This document shows, one piece after another, positions 44,819 to 57,430 of a stretch of 64,000 nt of DNA. Where the stretch lies: positions 3,134,419 to 3,198,418 of the forward strand of contig NC_081153.1 in assembly GCF_958295425.1 (NCBI RefSeq), in the 5' to 3' direction. A model generated the notes under the pieces. The model was not told the origin of the DNA and did no database searches. It worked only from the letters and a program-made list of their open reading frames with translations. The position numbers and the translations under genes were made by a program. This DNA is from Solea solea (taxonomy: Eukaryota > Chordata > Actinopteri > Pleuronectiformes > Soleidae). Positions within the stretch are counted from its first letter, which is position 1. Every line of letters begins with the position of its first letter.

Positions 44819-46442
44819 GTAAGGAAGAGACAGACTCACAGATACCGCAGATGTTTGCAGCTAAACTATTGATGCGCTCTGTAACGTTATATCCTCTGCT
44901 GGTGATTTCAGCGTCTGGGAAAAAACGACTCAGTTTACCCGCAGAAACTGTGCGGACGTGGCGATAACAAAGCGAGCTGAAACATTCCCGTGCTGCACTT
45001 ACAGCACTTTGACAGATGCGGATGGTTTCATGTCTGTTGTTAGACAGAAAAGGTTGTTCTCGCAGAGCCAGTACAGTGACAACACTCTGACACGGGCCTG
45101 ACAATGTTTGTGAATGATCTCAACGCGGGACAGAGATGCGCATGGCAGCTGAGTGAGTGAGTGAGTGAGTGAGTGCAGGTTTAGTTAGGGCTCATAGTGA
45201 GGTGGACTGAAGAACATCTACGCTCTGTTATTCACCATCTCACATGGATACATGTTAATACTTTTGTGATGTAGCAACATCATAGAATAACTTGAAACAA
45301 GTTTACAAAGATCAGTTCAATCATTTAGAGCAGCATTTACATTAAATCAGTCTACTGTACAATCATAATAGAAATCACATAATAAGAGTTCTGTATCCAA
45401 GTTGAAAGACACTGCCATATAGCTCTAATGTATCTAACTTTAAATAATCTGATACTTTTGCCCACAGAATCTTCATTATTGTGGTATAAGTGAGCAAAAC
45501 ATGTTTTCTTGTTATCATATCACACAGATTCTTCCTCTATAGCTCTAATTTTCCCTATACAAAGGTGTTTTTTGAGGGGTTTCCTTACCCAAACTGAGGG
45601 TCTAAGGACACAGGATGCTATATTGTAAGGGCCCACAAACACATTTGGGCTGTATAAATAAAATTGGATTGAAGTAGAGGATTATAATATCAGTTGAGTG
45701 ACCCAAACGTGTTAAGCTCTTGGTGAGTCTCGTGTTGCACATTAGACAATCTCTGTGCCTCCTAATAGGTTGATAAGCCTTCCCTGCACCAACATGCTTT
45801 GCAAAGCGGTCTGTGCTCCGTGAGCCCACGGCCTCCTCCAGCTGCACCTCCTGTATCATGTAAAACAAGTGAATTATCATTTCATCACAGCTCCGCGCAG
45901 ACACGGTGCATGCGCCGAGCCGAGGCTTCCCTCTGCCCATTGACAGCAGTGACGTGGCGACATAAATAAAATAAGAGGCAAGGGGTTGAGCTGCCCTCGG
46001 GGGGCGTACACCATGCCATCTTTAATTATCTTCTGTCACTGTATGTGCTCGAGACCTCTGCTCCTCTTTTTCCCTGAAATAACAAGCGTCACGCACGCTC
46101 GTGCCTCATTCAGGTCCTGACGTCCCTTGTGCCACTGACACGACACATTTGCCTCTGTACGCTTTCTTTCCAAAATGTCACCCAGCTGTTGTGCTCCTTG
46201 GTATAATCCAGTATAATCCTCTCAGATTTAACTGGTTTCTGTCAGGCATTGGCATTTGGCACCAAGAACTGAAATCTATAGAGAAAGTCACCTGTCGTCC
46301 TTTGGAGAGTGTTACGAGGGTTGATATTAGGGTTGTCATAGCACGACATATTGTTACTCACCAACTAATCCCACAAAGTAGACAAACTTGGCACAGTAAA
46401 CAATGGAGGACATCCAGGATTTTATATTCTTCCTTGTGGCAA
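44819..46442. other. Non-coding sequence, possibly first intron
   Basis: No coding exon found. 46005-46080 (CATCTTTAATTATCTTCTG) is AT-core-rich and non-repetitive. (GAGT)n at 45151-45175. Confidence 0.4.
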
Positions 46443-46804
46443 AGCTGCTTTTTGTGCTGCCACCGACTCGCCTCGCCTCGACTCAGCACAGTTTCCACTA
46501 GCATAGTAACTGGTACCAGGTATTTTTTTTTTAGTACAGAGGTTCCAAGCGAGCTGAGGTGATTCTATGCGTGACGTCGCCAGACTGCCGGCCACTGATT
46601 GGTCAGAGTGCCGTCACATGAAGAGACGTCCGACACAAGAATCAAGCCGAACAATGCAGAACTGTAGATCAGTTAAAAAGACTTAACAATCCTCAAATCC
46701 TCAGACAGTTAGGAGGTAATATTTTTGTAGTGGAAAACCAACCTAAACCGTGCTGTGCTGCAGCGAGGCGAGGCGAGCTGGGACCATAGTGGAAAAGGAC
46801 CATA
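46443..46804. mobile_element. MITE with CCACTAGCATAGTA / CATAGTGGAAAAGG ends, full copy
   Basis: The left end has GACTCGCCTCGCCTCGACTC, GCACAGTTTCCACTAG; the right end has GCTGTGCTGCAGCGAGGCGA, GGCGAGCTGGGACCATAGTG GAAAAGG. The ends are inverted relative to each other. The body carries ACTGGTACCAGGTA, TTCCAAGCGAGCTGAGG, GCCGGCCACTGATTGGTCAG and GTCCGACACAAGAATCAAGC. Partial copies at 52444 and 58160. Class uncertain (hAT- or Harbinger-like). Confidence 0.7.
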
Positions 46805-48561
46805 AGTGATGGTTTTCTGTTGACAAATCAATGGACCGCAGACTGGGACAGTATAGATTGGTGATATTGGTCCCTGCTCAGTTGTGCTCAGAGATGATAC
46901 GGTGGCTGTTGTTGGGTCGGACCTTTAGGGAACGATGTCTGTAAAACGTTTGTGGTGATGATTTGGTCGGTGGAGGCAGTGTTTAGCCTTTTAGCATCTG
47001 GTCAAAGACAGGGGGAGCCGTTACTGATGGTCAGAAAGTCGAATTGATCTTGAAAGACCAACAACGTAAGAGCTAGACAAAAGTTAGACAGAAAAAACAC
47101 AACATTAACATTTCTGTGGCAAACAACAGAGCAGATGAATCTTCATCACTAGCCATTAAATAAAAGACACAAAACAATATTTACCTTGTTGCTACTCTTG
47201 ATGCTAATATTCCTTTAACTGTTATCTGTTAAATGTGTTATCTCTTGATCTTGCAATGTTTACCCTCCTCTGAAATATGTCACCGTTTATCCCGTTTATT
47301 CTTGTTATTCTCGCTGTTAAGTTGCATCAAAAACACAGATATACAGACTTTCAAAATAAACTTCCTGCTAAACACAGTTGCTAACTTGACCTAACTTGAC
47401 ATGCTGATGTTCCTTTACAGCCTTCATGTGCTAACGCTAGTCTAGTGGTTACATAAGGCAGATAAATGAGAGCTGGAGCACTACTTTCTTTCATTCAGGC
47501 TTCTACACACACACACACACAGTCGTAACTTGTCTCCACATCAGTGGGAGCTTTTAACCCTGAGGCATTAAGCACCTCGCAAACACTATCATAGTCAAGG
47601 TGTGTGTGTGTGAAAGTGGCAGGTGATTTGCAGCTCAGAGAGAAACGGCTTCATTATGATCTCTTACTCACTTCAATGGTTATTTCATGTGTCTGCCTTT
47701 GGTGTAGCGGCGTCGCTCTCGCTCTGTTCCACACTCTCGAGGGAACGATCTGCCGCTGCTCATGTATGTGACCTTGCTGTCGCGTGACGCCACTGGAAAC
47801 CCTTGACAAAGGATAGCACAGTACGTATGGAATACATAAGAGTGCACGGACCGAAAGTCTCTTTGAATTATTGCTTCTGTCTTGCCACGGGAATGTAGGT
47901 CAGTAGTGGATCATGGGATACAAACACATCTGCTCAGCACATAGGAGCTCCTTCTTTTTCTTTCTCCCTGAGACACAAGTGAAATATCTTCACGACCCCC
48001 GATGCCTCCAAACCTCGGTGCAGAACACTAACCCCCCCCCCCCACCCCACCCCAATGCTGGAGCCCGATGTTTTCATGTCTCGCGGCACCATGATGGATG
48101 TGGGAGGCGAGTGGTATTTTCTCAGCAACTCAAATTGCTTTATGGAGAAAGAGAGAGACAGAGATGCTTAGTGTAAAATGTCTCTGTGGTCTGGTGGTAT
48201 GATGCAGTAATGGGGAGGAAATGGTTCCGTTTATCATTTCTAAGGGTTGTGTTATGTTTTATCTTTAGCACTCTCTTTGTTAATGGTAAATTCAGAACGA
48301 TCACCACGACTGTCACGGTAGTGATTCCCGTAAAGCGTGGATGTTCAGAACAGAGTTTAGTTGGATGTTCAAATGCTTAGAAAATGTTCACTGCTTCTTT
48401 TTTTAGTTGCACAGCAAAGGGAGTTGGTTTGTGTTCACACAGTCAGAGACTCATGGGATTACATCTAAAGGAATGGATTTTTTTTTGTGTTAAAATAGCA
48501 TTTCAGAAGTAATCTGCCTTCACATTAATGAACACAGGTATGCACATAGCACAGGAAGCAG
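46805..48561. other. Non-coding sequence, nothing recognised
   Basis: Includes (CA)n at 47503-47521 and a C tract (listed). No gene recognised. Confidence 0.45.
48032..48052 (-). repeat. C-rich tract (G-quadruplex-capable on minus strand)
   Basis: Twelve C, then ACCCCACCCC. The minus strand reads four or more G-runs of at least four. Confidence 0.85.
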
Positions 48562-48742
48562 AGTATTCTTTTGTCCATAAAATGCTGCGTTTACCAAATC
48601 TGGAAATCATGATGTTCTCAAATGTCTTTTCAGTTTTAATGATTTTTTTTCTGTCAAATGAAGCAAAGAAACCAGAAAATATTCACATTTAAGAAGCTGA
48701 AAAATCAGCCCTCGATTAATCGATTAATCAATGCAGCCCCAA
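48562..48742. repeat. GGGCTGCAAC dispersed repeat copy, partly deleted
   Basis: TTTTGTCCATAAAATG, GTTTACCAAATCTGGAAATC, AAATATTCACATTTAAGAAG and the right end CGATTAATCGATTAATCAAT GCAGCCC. Confidence 0.75.
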
Positions 48743-49812
48743 CAACAGTGGGGAAAATGAACAGTAGGGATTTCTTATGATGACCTCTATCAATCATATA
48801 GATTTAATCATAGAGTAAATCACTAGGCAAACGTGGGTTTCAAACTCTGTTTTTGCAAAACTCCGCCTCAGATTTTTCAAATTCAAACGCAGCCTGTTTG
48901 TTTACTCAGATCTCATTCCACTGAAATACCCGCTTATTGTGACCATTGCAAATAGATGAAAGTGTGAAGCACGGTTGATCAGCATGGAGCACGATTTTCA
49001 TCACGTCTTTTATGTCTTTCATCTTATCATTTCATCATTACGTTTAAAGCATGGCACAAAATTCATCCTTCAGAAGTCAAATCAGCTTAAGAGTAGCTCC
49101 TTAAATGAAGTACAGCAGCCGTTCATCTACACTATTTTATCTTGGAGGCAATGAAGACAGTGACACATGTGGCCATTAGCAAAGAGCTCACATAATGTGT
49201 TTATCATAAAAACCAATAGAGCTGCAGTAACTTCATGGTGGTTCTCTCTATGTGTGGCTGTATTTTCATATACAGGGGGGTTGGAATGGGAGGGACGTGG
49301 TCTGCACGGGTTTGACGCGAGGTCTGTATTTCCCATGTGCGCCGTTTGCCCTATAATCTGCCCTGATCCTACTGGGGAGGGGCGTGTCCAGCCCGTCAGA
49401 CGTGCAGTCTTATAATGCCGGTGATAAGGCTGCCAGAGCAGCTGCTCTGCTGGAGGCGGATTGCTTCAAGCCGAGCACAGTGTGACCTTAGGAACAAGCG
49501 CGTTTGTTTTTTGAGCGGATGCTTGGTCACTGGTGATCACTTTGATTCTCATCACAGAGTAAATTGACACGGGGAATATTGGTGCACGTTGGACTGAGCT
49601 GCTCTGCTGTGTTGTCTTTTGATAAATAATTTAAGTAAAAAAAGAGAGAGAGGGAGAATAGAAAGCACACAAAACAAGCATCAAAGTAACTGTTTTTCTT
49701 AAATAATGCTGCTCCTGTCCTCTTCTTTCCTTTCCTCTCCTCTAGCCATTAGGAAGCTGAAAGGGCAGCCAATTACTCCTAGAGCTTGGCATGTGGTTTT
49801 ACTAATGAAGTC

Positions 49813-49860
49813 GGTGTGTGTGTGTGTGTGTGTGTGTGTCTGTGTGTGTGTGTGTGTGTT
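49813..49860. repeat. (GT)n microsatellite
   Basis: About 23 GT units with one CT. Confidence 0.95.
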
Positions 49861-49987
49861 GGTAAGCATAAAGGAGCCAACAGCTCTCAACTGATAAGGT
49901 GTGGTGGAAGAGACACACACTCACTGCACACTTTGCGATACCTCTGTTGAGATCATATCTCAAAGCAGCCTCTTCCTCTCTGCAGCT

Positions 49988-50025
49988 ATCCCCCCTCCTC
50001 CTCCTCCTCCTCCTCCTCCTCCTCT
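49988..50025. repeat. (CTC)n trinucleotide repeat
   Basis: About 12 CTC triplets; on the minus strand it appears as an Arg run, which is not a gene. Confidence 0.9.
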
Positions 50026-51784
50026 TCTGCCATCCAGTGGTGTTCACCCAAGACAAGCACACACCAACTCAGATGATACCAAACGCTGTTACAGTTTGGT
50101 ACAAACATGTCCGATCCACACCTGGACCCTTTCTTTGGACTCTTCTGTTGGTCTTTCAAACCGTACTGAGCGCTCTGTCACTCGGATGATTCAGATTCAC
50201 ATCCGTCTCACAATTTACCTGCAACCTTTGGCAGACGACTGTTGTTGAACATCAGAAATGGTCACTTCTTCCATTTCTGTGGGCAGGGACGTGTGCTGGT
50301 GACATTTGGGCAACAGGAAGCAGGAAGCAGCATTTTTACAACATTAGTGCGTCACCATTGTGGGGTAAAGAGATGTTTGCAAGCTATTTTTGTTATTTTG
50401 CTTTTCTTTTCTGGTGGATCTTGTAGAAATGTTGTGACTTCAGCATCAAACCTCATTCCTTATTTGGCTGTTAGGGATTATGGGATTGTCGTCATCACCA
50501 CTGTTGCAGATGAAGGCATTCTCTGGAAGTTGTAGCAGAGATTGTGAAGTGAATGTTCATTAAATGGATACCAAAATGAACTAATGAACAAAATATATAA
50601 TATTAGTCTTTTTTTACATATTTGAATGATAATGATTATGATAATTGTCGTTACTTTAACACTTGTCGTGTTCAATCTGCCTGGAAATAGCGAGTCCCGC
50701 ACGTTGTGACCGCTCTAGTTTTTAACTGTCACACACTTTCCAACAAAGCTCTCTTGGAAAAAGTGACCGTCACCTGCAGCACCATCTGCTTCAGGCAAGA
50801 AAAGGTGACATTTTCCACTCTCCTCTTCCTGTTCCTTATGTTGGTGACCTTTTTCCAGTTAGGTCTGCAGAAATGTTCCTGTTCCGAAAGTCGTGGCTCA
50901 TTATTATTGTGTCACACACTCCAGTCCTGACACGTTGTCACGTCAACACAGTGCAGTGCAGGGCAGTGGGTGTCGATAAAGTCGACTGCCGTCCGATTGC
51001 TTCATGTGATTTAGTGAATTGTAAGAGTGAGAAATGTGGAGACGTTCAGTGGCATAAATAAAACATCCATGTAGCTGCTTTGATGCGTAGCGTCAGCTTG
51101 TGAAGTCAGTTATCTATGTATTATCCGCGATAATCAATCTCACGGCGATCGTGGTAGCGAATGCTTCGTTTGTGATTTATCTCTGTGCAATAATAATAAT
51201 AATAATGATCTGCTGTAAGGTTTTTTCAAAAAAGCAGCAAAGTGTGACGCAAGTTGCTTGTAGTTGTTTGTTGCAGTCCGAGCACGCGCTGCCGCCATTT
51301 ATCATTCCTCTCCCCGACAACGAGACTCCTTCTCTCCGTCCGTGTCTTTACACTCAATCATCAGATGTTTTTCCTGCCGCTCCTGAAGTTGCCTTTATCT
51401 TTTATCTTTTTTCTTTTTCTTACGTCACCTCGTCCCTCGGAGACACTTTTAAAAAGCAACATGAGAAATAAAACAGCAGTTTAATTAGTTCCCCTTTTCC
51501 TCTCTAAAGAAGCTTAATAAAATACTCTGTGTTCTCGTGGTTCTGTCGGGGGTTTATCTCGCGATTCGGGAAACCTCTTTCTGCTCCTGGGCAGAGTGTG
51601 AATAATTTAATGGAAGAATAACCACCAGATGTGACTCAGCCTCAGCAGCATAAACATGAACAGTGTGGCTGGATTTTGTGTCTGTATTATTATTATTATT
51701 ATATTATTATTTCATACGTGAGTGGAGCCGTGCTGTCGCAGAGAGCCTAGTGGCGTCAAATGTTTCAGGGTGAAAAATTAGAAC

Positions 51785-51970
51785 CTGTTTCGTACGGTGA
51801 CAGCAATTAAGCTCAGACCCACATCTCACATCAAGCCTCTGAGGGCAATAACAGAGGGCCAATCAGAAATAGAAACATTGATCTGGCGCCGGCCGTCTTG
51901 GATGCATTTACAAGCAGCTGTAATGACTGCAAACTCATTTCTTTGGCCGGCGGTGCAATCACAGAGCAAA
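51785..51970. promoter_or_regulatory. Possible conserved non-coding element
   Basis: Non-repetitive, with GACAGCAATTAAGCTCAGAC, AGGGCAATAACAGAGGGCCA and CTGTAATGACTGCAAACTC. Composition-based only. Confidence 0.2.
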
Positions 51971-52109
51971 CGTTTTCTCTGGACTGGGTCATACTCATGT
52001 CATACATGTGACCTGCTCGTATATTTGACGCACAGTGATGGAGAGATTGTCACCCGTGTTGTGACTTCCTGTTCAGTTTAATGCACGGCTGCGTCAGTAC
52101 AGTGACGGA

Positions 52110-52375
52110 CGGACTGATTCGATGGCCGTCGCTCTAATGAGCCGTTGTGCTCATGAATTATTGTTAATGCTGCTGTTTGTGAGCTGCTGGGCGTCGTATC
52201 TGACTGAGGCTCTTGGACTAGCAAACATCATTCATTTCCTTCCTCATAAAATTTTTAAGGCCGCTGCTTTTTTTTTTATGGATATTTTTAACGGCAGTAA
52301 TAATGTCTGTGTTTTCTCGTCGTCGGGCCTCATCGCCTTCACATTCACAGGGTTTATGAATGCTGCCTGCTGATA
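52110..52375. promoter_or_regulatory. Possible conserved non-coding element
   Basis: Non-repetitive stretch including CTCTAATGAGCCGTTGTGCT and CATGAATTATTGTTAATGC. A hydrophobic open frame from ATG at 52122 (83 codons) overlaps it, but I see no splice context or known domain for it. Confidence 0.2.
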
Positions 52376-52443
52376 GTGTCATCACGTACACCTACATTTG
52401 CTGCTTTTCGGGCTCGGACCGTAGTTTCTTACCTTGTGTTTCT

Positions 52444-52690
52444 TACTTGTGTTTCCACCAGCTCGACTCGGCACGGCTAAGTTGTGTTTCCACTAGCATA
52501 GTACCTGATAGTACCTTTTTAGTAGTTCCAAGCGAGCGATGGTGATACTAGGCATGGTGCCGTCAGACTGCCGGCCACTGATTGGTCAGAGCGCTGTCAC
52601 AGGAAGAGATATCCGACACAAGAATCAAGCCAAACAATGCCGAACTGTAGATGAGTCAAAAAGATTTAGCAATCCTAAAAAACGTGAGTT
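52444..52690. repeat. MITE family of 46443, partial copy
   Basis: CACCAGCTCGACTCGGCACG, GTTTCCACTAGCATAGTACC, TTCCAAGCGAGCGATGG, GCCGGCCACTGATTGGTCAG, ATCCGACACAAGAATCAAGC; the right end is lost. Confidence 0.75.
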
Positions 52691-52965
52691 AATCTCCAAC
52701 CAGGGAAATGTCTAAAATCTCAATTTTAGACATTGACATTGACCTGTGCAGGGTTTGTGATGGTTTGTGAAGTACTGAACAAATATTTTTAATGCAATGA
52801 TTCTAACGATTCAGTTACACTGAAAACAACTGCTTTACAAGTCACTAGTCACTCGTTTGTGTGTGTGTGTGTGTGAAACGAAGTCACGGCGGTTTTTAAA
52901 AGGGCCTTTAGAGTTGGTCCTGTTTCATTTGACCAACAATTGAGAAATCCACATGCTGTATATAC
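52691..52965. other. Non-coding sequence, nothing recognised
   Basis: Short (GT)n at 52858-52874. Confidence 0.4.
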
Positions 52966-53192
52966 ATCCATTCATCCATTTTCTACCACTTCATCTCCAC
53001 ACGAGGGTCACAGGTGGTTGCTGAGTAGGGTGACAGGCGGCCACACAGCACACGGCCAACCTCAAGACAAACCACCATCCGCTCTCACACTCTCACGCCT
53101 ACGGTCAACTCAGAGTTTCCAATTCACCTAATCTGCATGTTTTTGGACTGTGGGAGGAAACCGGAGAACCCGGAGATCTCCACGCAGAAAAG
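52966..53192 (-). repeat. SINE-like dispersed repeat
   Basis: Reverse copy: TCCATTCATCCATTTTCTAC (tail), GAGGGTCACAGGTGGTTGCT, ATGTTTTTGGACTGTGGGAG and GAAACCGGAGAACCCGGAGA. The head is missing. Confidence 0.75.
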
Positions 53193-54182
53193 CTCCTGTA
53201 TATGCAGTTTAATATAAACTATCATGTAACATTATTGGAGCAGGACCTAAGAAGTTGTATTTCAGATTGATTGATAAGCAAAGAAGATAAGGGACACACG
53301 AACATTGCTCCATGGAACATGTGGAACATGGCAAGGCAATGTTTTTACAAATAGTAAAACCTGGACTGGTGCCGAGTACATTTGCCCTGAACTGGCACTG
53401 ATCAGTTAAATTCACCTATTTCCCTCGACATGTCACAAATGCGTCTCATGCTGCTTCACTTCTGTGGAGCCGTGACATGAATGGTTCATCGCTGCTAACG
53501 TTGTAGCCTCGCGGTGTTCCCGGGTGTCACTGGATGATCAGAGTGTCGCGCCGCTGAGCAAGCTGTGATGCTCCACGGTGGAGATGTGTGCTTGCTTACA
53601 CATGAGCCAGAGACGTGGAAGCAAATAAAGAGTCAAGTCAGATGTATTGATCTTAAATGCAGAGTTGTGGCTTTGTAAGCAAAGGATAGAGAGATGGACA
53701 AGGGTTCTTTATGAGTTGTGCTCTCCTGTGTGATACAGGACAGTATTTACACCTCAATGAACACAATGTAATCACCAACAGCAGGGGGGGAATTAACTAT
53801 CTTTACATTTTAAAGATGCTACTTTACGACTGAATTAGGACAAAAAGAACGACAGCTCTGACAAACACTTACAGGCTACATTTTAAATGATTACTTGACA
53901 TTTTTTTTCATCTCTTAAATTTGTCACATTATAGGCCCTAGGATATGTATGCAGAAAACAAGACGCACCACGATGGACTCCTGAGGAACCCCAGAGATAA
54001 TTAGTTGCTGTTCTGCAGCATTTCTTGCTCCAAGAACGAGAAAAAATGTAGAATATGTACAATAAAATCAGCATATAGTTGAAGGTCTACAGGTGTAATA
54101 ATAACCTGAATTCACTTTCCGAATGCAAGATCATTATTATTGTGCGTTGTTTTTTTCCACTCCCTCTTTAGAAAACGAATGT
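53193..54182. other. Non-coding sequence, nothing recognised
   Basis: No feature seen. Confidence 0.45.
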
Positions 54183-54430
54183 TTCGGGCTATCGATTGAT
54201 CTGTCTCTTATTTTTAGTCCATAAAATGTCACAAAAAGGTTGAAAACATTGATGATGACGTTGTCAAATGTCTTGTTTTTGACCACAAACCCAAAATGAT
54301 TCAGTTTTAACGATTTCTTTGTTAATATGGAGCAAAGAAATGAGGAAATATTCACATATAAGATGCTTAAAAATCTGAAAACTATTTATCAAGGTTCATT
54401 TAATTATTGATTATTCGCTGCAGCCCGACT
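54183..54430. repeat. GGGCTGCAAC dispersed repeat copy
   Basis: CGGGCTATCGATTGATCTG, AGTCCATAAAATGTCACAAA, ATATGGAGCAAAGAAATGAG, ATATTCACATATAAGATGC and the right end TATTCGCTGCAGCCC. Confidence 0.75.
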
Positions 54431-55480
54431 AATGTCATACAATTATTTCTCCATATAGAACACCGCTAAATAAAGAAAGCGGGCGATTTTCATTATGCTG
54501 TGACAGAATTTCTTATCACCTATATGTAGTAAAGAATCACACCTCCTGCAGTAGCAACCCACAGCTCCACAGTAAAAAAAAAAACACAGCAAGAATGTGA
54601 TTGGTTGCTAGGTATCAGCAGACTGATGTGTGAACTTCACAGCTGAGCCTGCCGTGGACGGTGGGGGTGTGGGGTGTGTGTGTGTGTGGGGGGGGGGATG
54701 TAGAACAGGAGCTCGAGAGAGTCTGTAAACAAGACAACCAACGAATCGTCTCCATGTACGATCTTTTCTATCTGAGCCCAGAGCGAGTGACACTGTATGA
54801 GTCACCGCACGGCACTGTGGGATATCTCCACCGTGCAGCACTCATGAAGGGGAAGTTCCTGATGAGTTGGGCCGTACCATGTTTGCTTTTTTTGGGTGAT
54901 TTAAGTGTGAATGTGAGGCAGCAATGATATGGGCAATAATTCATCAGTATATAGTATAAACTCAGTCAGTCAAAGGTGCATTTACTATGGTCGGTCAAGT
55001 CATACGTCATAATACTTCTACAAAATGTCCTTTTCATTCAAAACAACAGAAATACTAACACACTGAAATGATGCAATTTCCAAATTCAAATAAGTGCTGA
55101 AATAAAATAAAACAAAACAAAATAAGACCCCAGCGAAGAAACCAAAATAAATAGTTAATACGGGGGGTTGAAGTAAAGAACAGTTTTCTTTGTAAATATT
55201 GATACAGAGAACCACAAGAAAGCAGGAAAGCTGTATTGCTGTTCTAATGTGAAACAAGAATCTCAGGAAATGCTCAAATAAAACAATAATAAAATAATAA
55301 TAGAATCCTTTGGAAAACAAAATATATCAATATCTCAGGACTCAAAGTGCAATGAAAAACTAGGATTCGGCGACTCCCGAATCCTGCCTGCAGCTTGATG
55401 ATATGTTGATATTTGTGTTGTTCTTATCGCTGAATTTTGAGGAAATGTCTCGTCAACAAACTGCAGTAAGTTGGTACTTG
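54431..55480. other. Non-coding sequence with a G-rich tract
   Basis: GT/G-rich GGGGGTGTGGGGTGTGTG ... G10 at 54661-54698. An open frame at 54661-54927 has no known domain. Nothing else recognised. Confidence 0.45.
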
Positions 55481-55890
55481 GTGTTTATCCTGTAGCTAAG
55501 GCCATAGTCCGAAGAAGACTTAGGACTAAGATGACAAAAACGTGCTGATTATATTTGTTTATTGGCCGTGTAACTGTGTGTGACTGCACCTCCATAGGTG
55601 GCGCTGTATCTCTCTAGAAGCTAGCGTGTATTGAATCAGTTTCCCGTTGACCTTTACGTCACAGAAAATCAAACGGTGAGCAGGGAAATGGATCGTGCTG
55701 GGTTCTGTTCTGTTTCACACCTGCTGTACATTAGATGAGATGAAGCGTGGCTCTCGTGTTTGTCGTGTTGTCCGAAGAAAGACGCAAAAGTCGTATTATT
55801 TCCACCAACATTACTGCAGTTTATACGTTTAGACATTTTGGTGCGTATACATGCAGGAGTAATCAGACTATGAATCACATTATCCAGGTA
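55481..55890. other. Non-coding sequence, possibly part of a MITE
   Basis: AGTCCGAAGAAGACTTAGGA at 55507 echoes the AGTCCGACTAAGAC words at 55895, so this may be one repeat element; not certain. Confidence 0.25.
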
Positions 55891-55935
55891 CGTTAGTCCG
55901 ACTAAGACTAGCTCTCGATTTTAGTCGGACTAACG
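55891..55935. repeat. Perfect inverted repeat, 15-bp arms
   Basis: Arms CGTTAGTCCGACTAA (55891-55905) and TTAGTCGGACTAACG (55921-55935), spacer 15 bp. Confidence 0.9.
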
Positions 55936-55944
55936 TGTTTAAAT

Positions 55945-55962
55945 GGGTTAGGGTTAGGGTTA
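55945..55962 (+). repeat. Short telomere-like (GGGTTA)3
   Basis: Exactly three GGGTTA units; too short to be more than a chance or relic interstitial motif. Confidence 0.6.
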
Positions 55963-56384
55963 TTCTGATTATTACAAAACATGCAGTATTATACAATATA
56001 CAATAATGTATTAATGTTATTTTAAGGTAAATTCAAAAGGTTCATGCAAAACATGCAAATTTACGTGCAACAAATTTCCATTTGTGTCAAATTCAAGTCA
56101 ATGAGTGACTGTTTGAAATCATCGTGATTTAAATTTTGACCTAAATAATCGGGATTATAATTTTTTCCCATGGTCGAGCAGCCCTACTGAAACTTGAGAT
56201 GTAAACATAGATAATTTAGATACGTGAACTCCTTTGTCAGTGGCCAAAGATATACAGTGAACATCTTTGGCCATATTTTTCATCACTTTCCATCATTTTC
56301 TTCCTAACTAAGGCATAAGATTTAGCTTTCTCCTTCACCTCCCTGCATACACAGCAGGCCTCTCCCTTATTTGAGACTTTATGG
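55963..56384. other. Non-coding sequence, nothing recognised
   Basis: No feature seen. Confidence 0.4.
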
Positions 56385-56680
56385 CCCCTTATATTCCAGA
56401 CACATTCAGTCATTATGGCTCAACAGTGGAACTGTTAAAATGCCTCTACAGTGCCTGGCATTTCTCATCATAAACAGACCGGATTGAGCCCTGATTAAAG
56501 CCTCACTTTGAAGAGTCATCAACTATGTAAGATCAAATCTTCCAAGGACGGAGGGAAGTTGCACGGAATGCGCTCGGCAGGGTGAGAGAGATTGAGAGTA
56601 AATCTCCTTTATGTAAGTATATTAGAGAGCAATGTCCTTCCCCTTACATTAATGTGATGACTTTAAGGCAAGAGCTCCTA
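56385..56680. promoter_or_regulatory. Possible conserved non-coding element
   Basis: Low-repeat, non-coding segment (CAGTCATTATGGCTCAACAG, GATTGAGCCCTGATTAAAGC, CCCTTACATTAATGTGATG). Composition-based only. Confidence 0.2.
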
Positions 56681-56866
56681 CAGTAGCTCCGCCTCCTCCC
56701 ACTGCCTCTGTTATTACACTCACTTCAGATCACTTCTGCTGGAGGAACACACATCGGGGGGATTTGTAGATTTTCCAAGGACAACTTTTTGGATTATGTA
56801 AATATAAAAGGATTTAATGTGAGTGTGCAAAAGAGCAGCAGCACCAAAGTGCAGCCATATGGCAAA

Positions 56867-56886
56867 CACACACACACACACACACT
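56867..56886. repeat. (CA)n microsatellite
   Basis: About ten CA units. Confidence 0.85.
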
Positions 56887-57027
56887 GACAAATCTGCCAT
56901 TCGTAAACACATGCTGCCAAAATGTAAATATTTTTATACAGTCATTCATTTTGTCATTTTTATGTGAGTCACATTTCCAAGGATGTGTGATCACTGCGCG
57001 TTGGATGTGAGATGGAACGTCAGCCAA

Positions 57028-57112
57028 GGAGTGAGGAGGAGGAGGAGGTGGTGGTGTTGGTGGCGGCAGTGGTTGTGGCTGTTGTGGTTGTGGTGGGCGT
57101 GGTTGTGGTTGT
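57028..57112. repeat. GGA/GGT/TTG-rich purine-type tract
   Basis: (GAG)n followed by GTGGTGGTGTTGGTGGCGGC and TGGTTGTGG units; explains long open frames on both strands here. Confidence 0.85.
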
Positions 57113-57430
57113 GCAAATTGCCAAAATGGACACCAAAATTCAAAATGGCCAACTTCCTGTTGAGTTGTGGCCATGGTTACAGTCGACTCGGTCGATAACA
57201 TCTTCCCACCAACTTTCGGGAAATTCGGTGGAACTTAATTTTGCCTCTGTTTTCACCTTAGGGGGCGATGTAGAGCCCTTGAGCAACGCATGGGTCCGGG
57301 AATATGCCAATATTGCATTTTCAAGAGTTTTTATGCACGTTAACCCGCTCAAAAATGGCCGCAAAGAATAATAATCTGAAGGATTAACAATAGGTTCCTC
57401 ACCCCTGCCATTCGTGGCTCGGGCCCTAAT
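57113..57430 (+). repeat. Dispersed repeat, GGGGGCGCTGTAG family, right half
   Basis: CAAAATGGCCAACTTCCTGT, CTTAGGGGGCGATGTAGAGC, TTTTTATGCACGTTAACCCG, AATAATCTGAAGGATTAACA, AATAGGTTCCTCACC and GGCTCGGGCCCTAATTAA (3' end). This is the best-preserved end of the family in the window. Confidence 0.75.

Larger units (their letters stand above)
48743..51784. other. Non-coding sequence with microsatellites
   Basis: (GT)n at 49813-49860, a CTC tract at 49988-50025 and (ATT)n at 51688-51710. Open frames of up to about 120 codons occur but none shows a domain. No dispersed repeat recognised. Confidence 0.5.

Noticed and set aside
52122..52373. Hydrophobic 83-codon frame starting with ATG.
   Set aside because: No donor site at a suitable place and no family match; listed only as part of a possible non-coding element.
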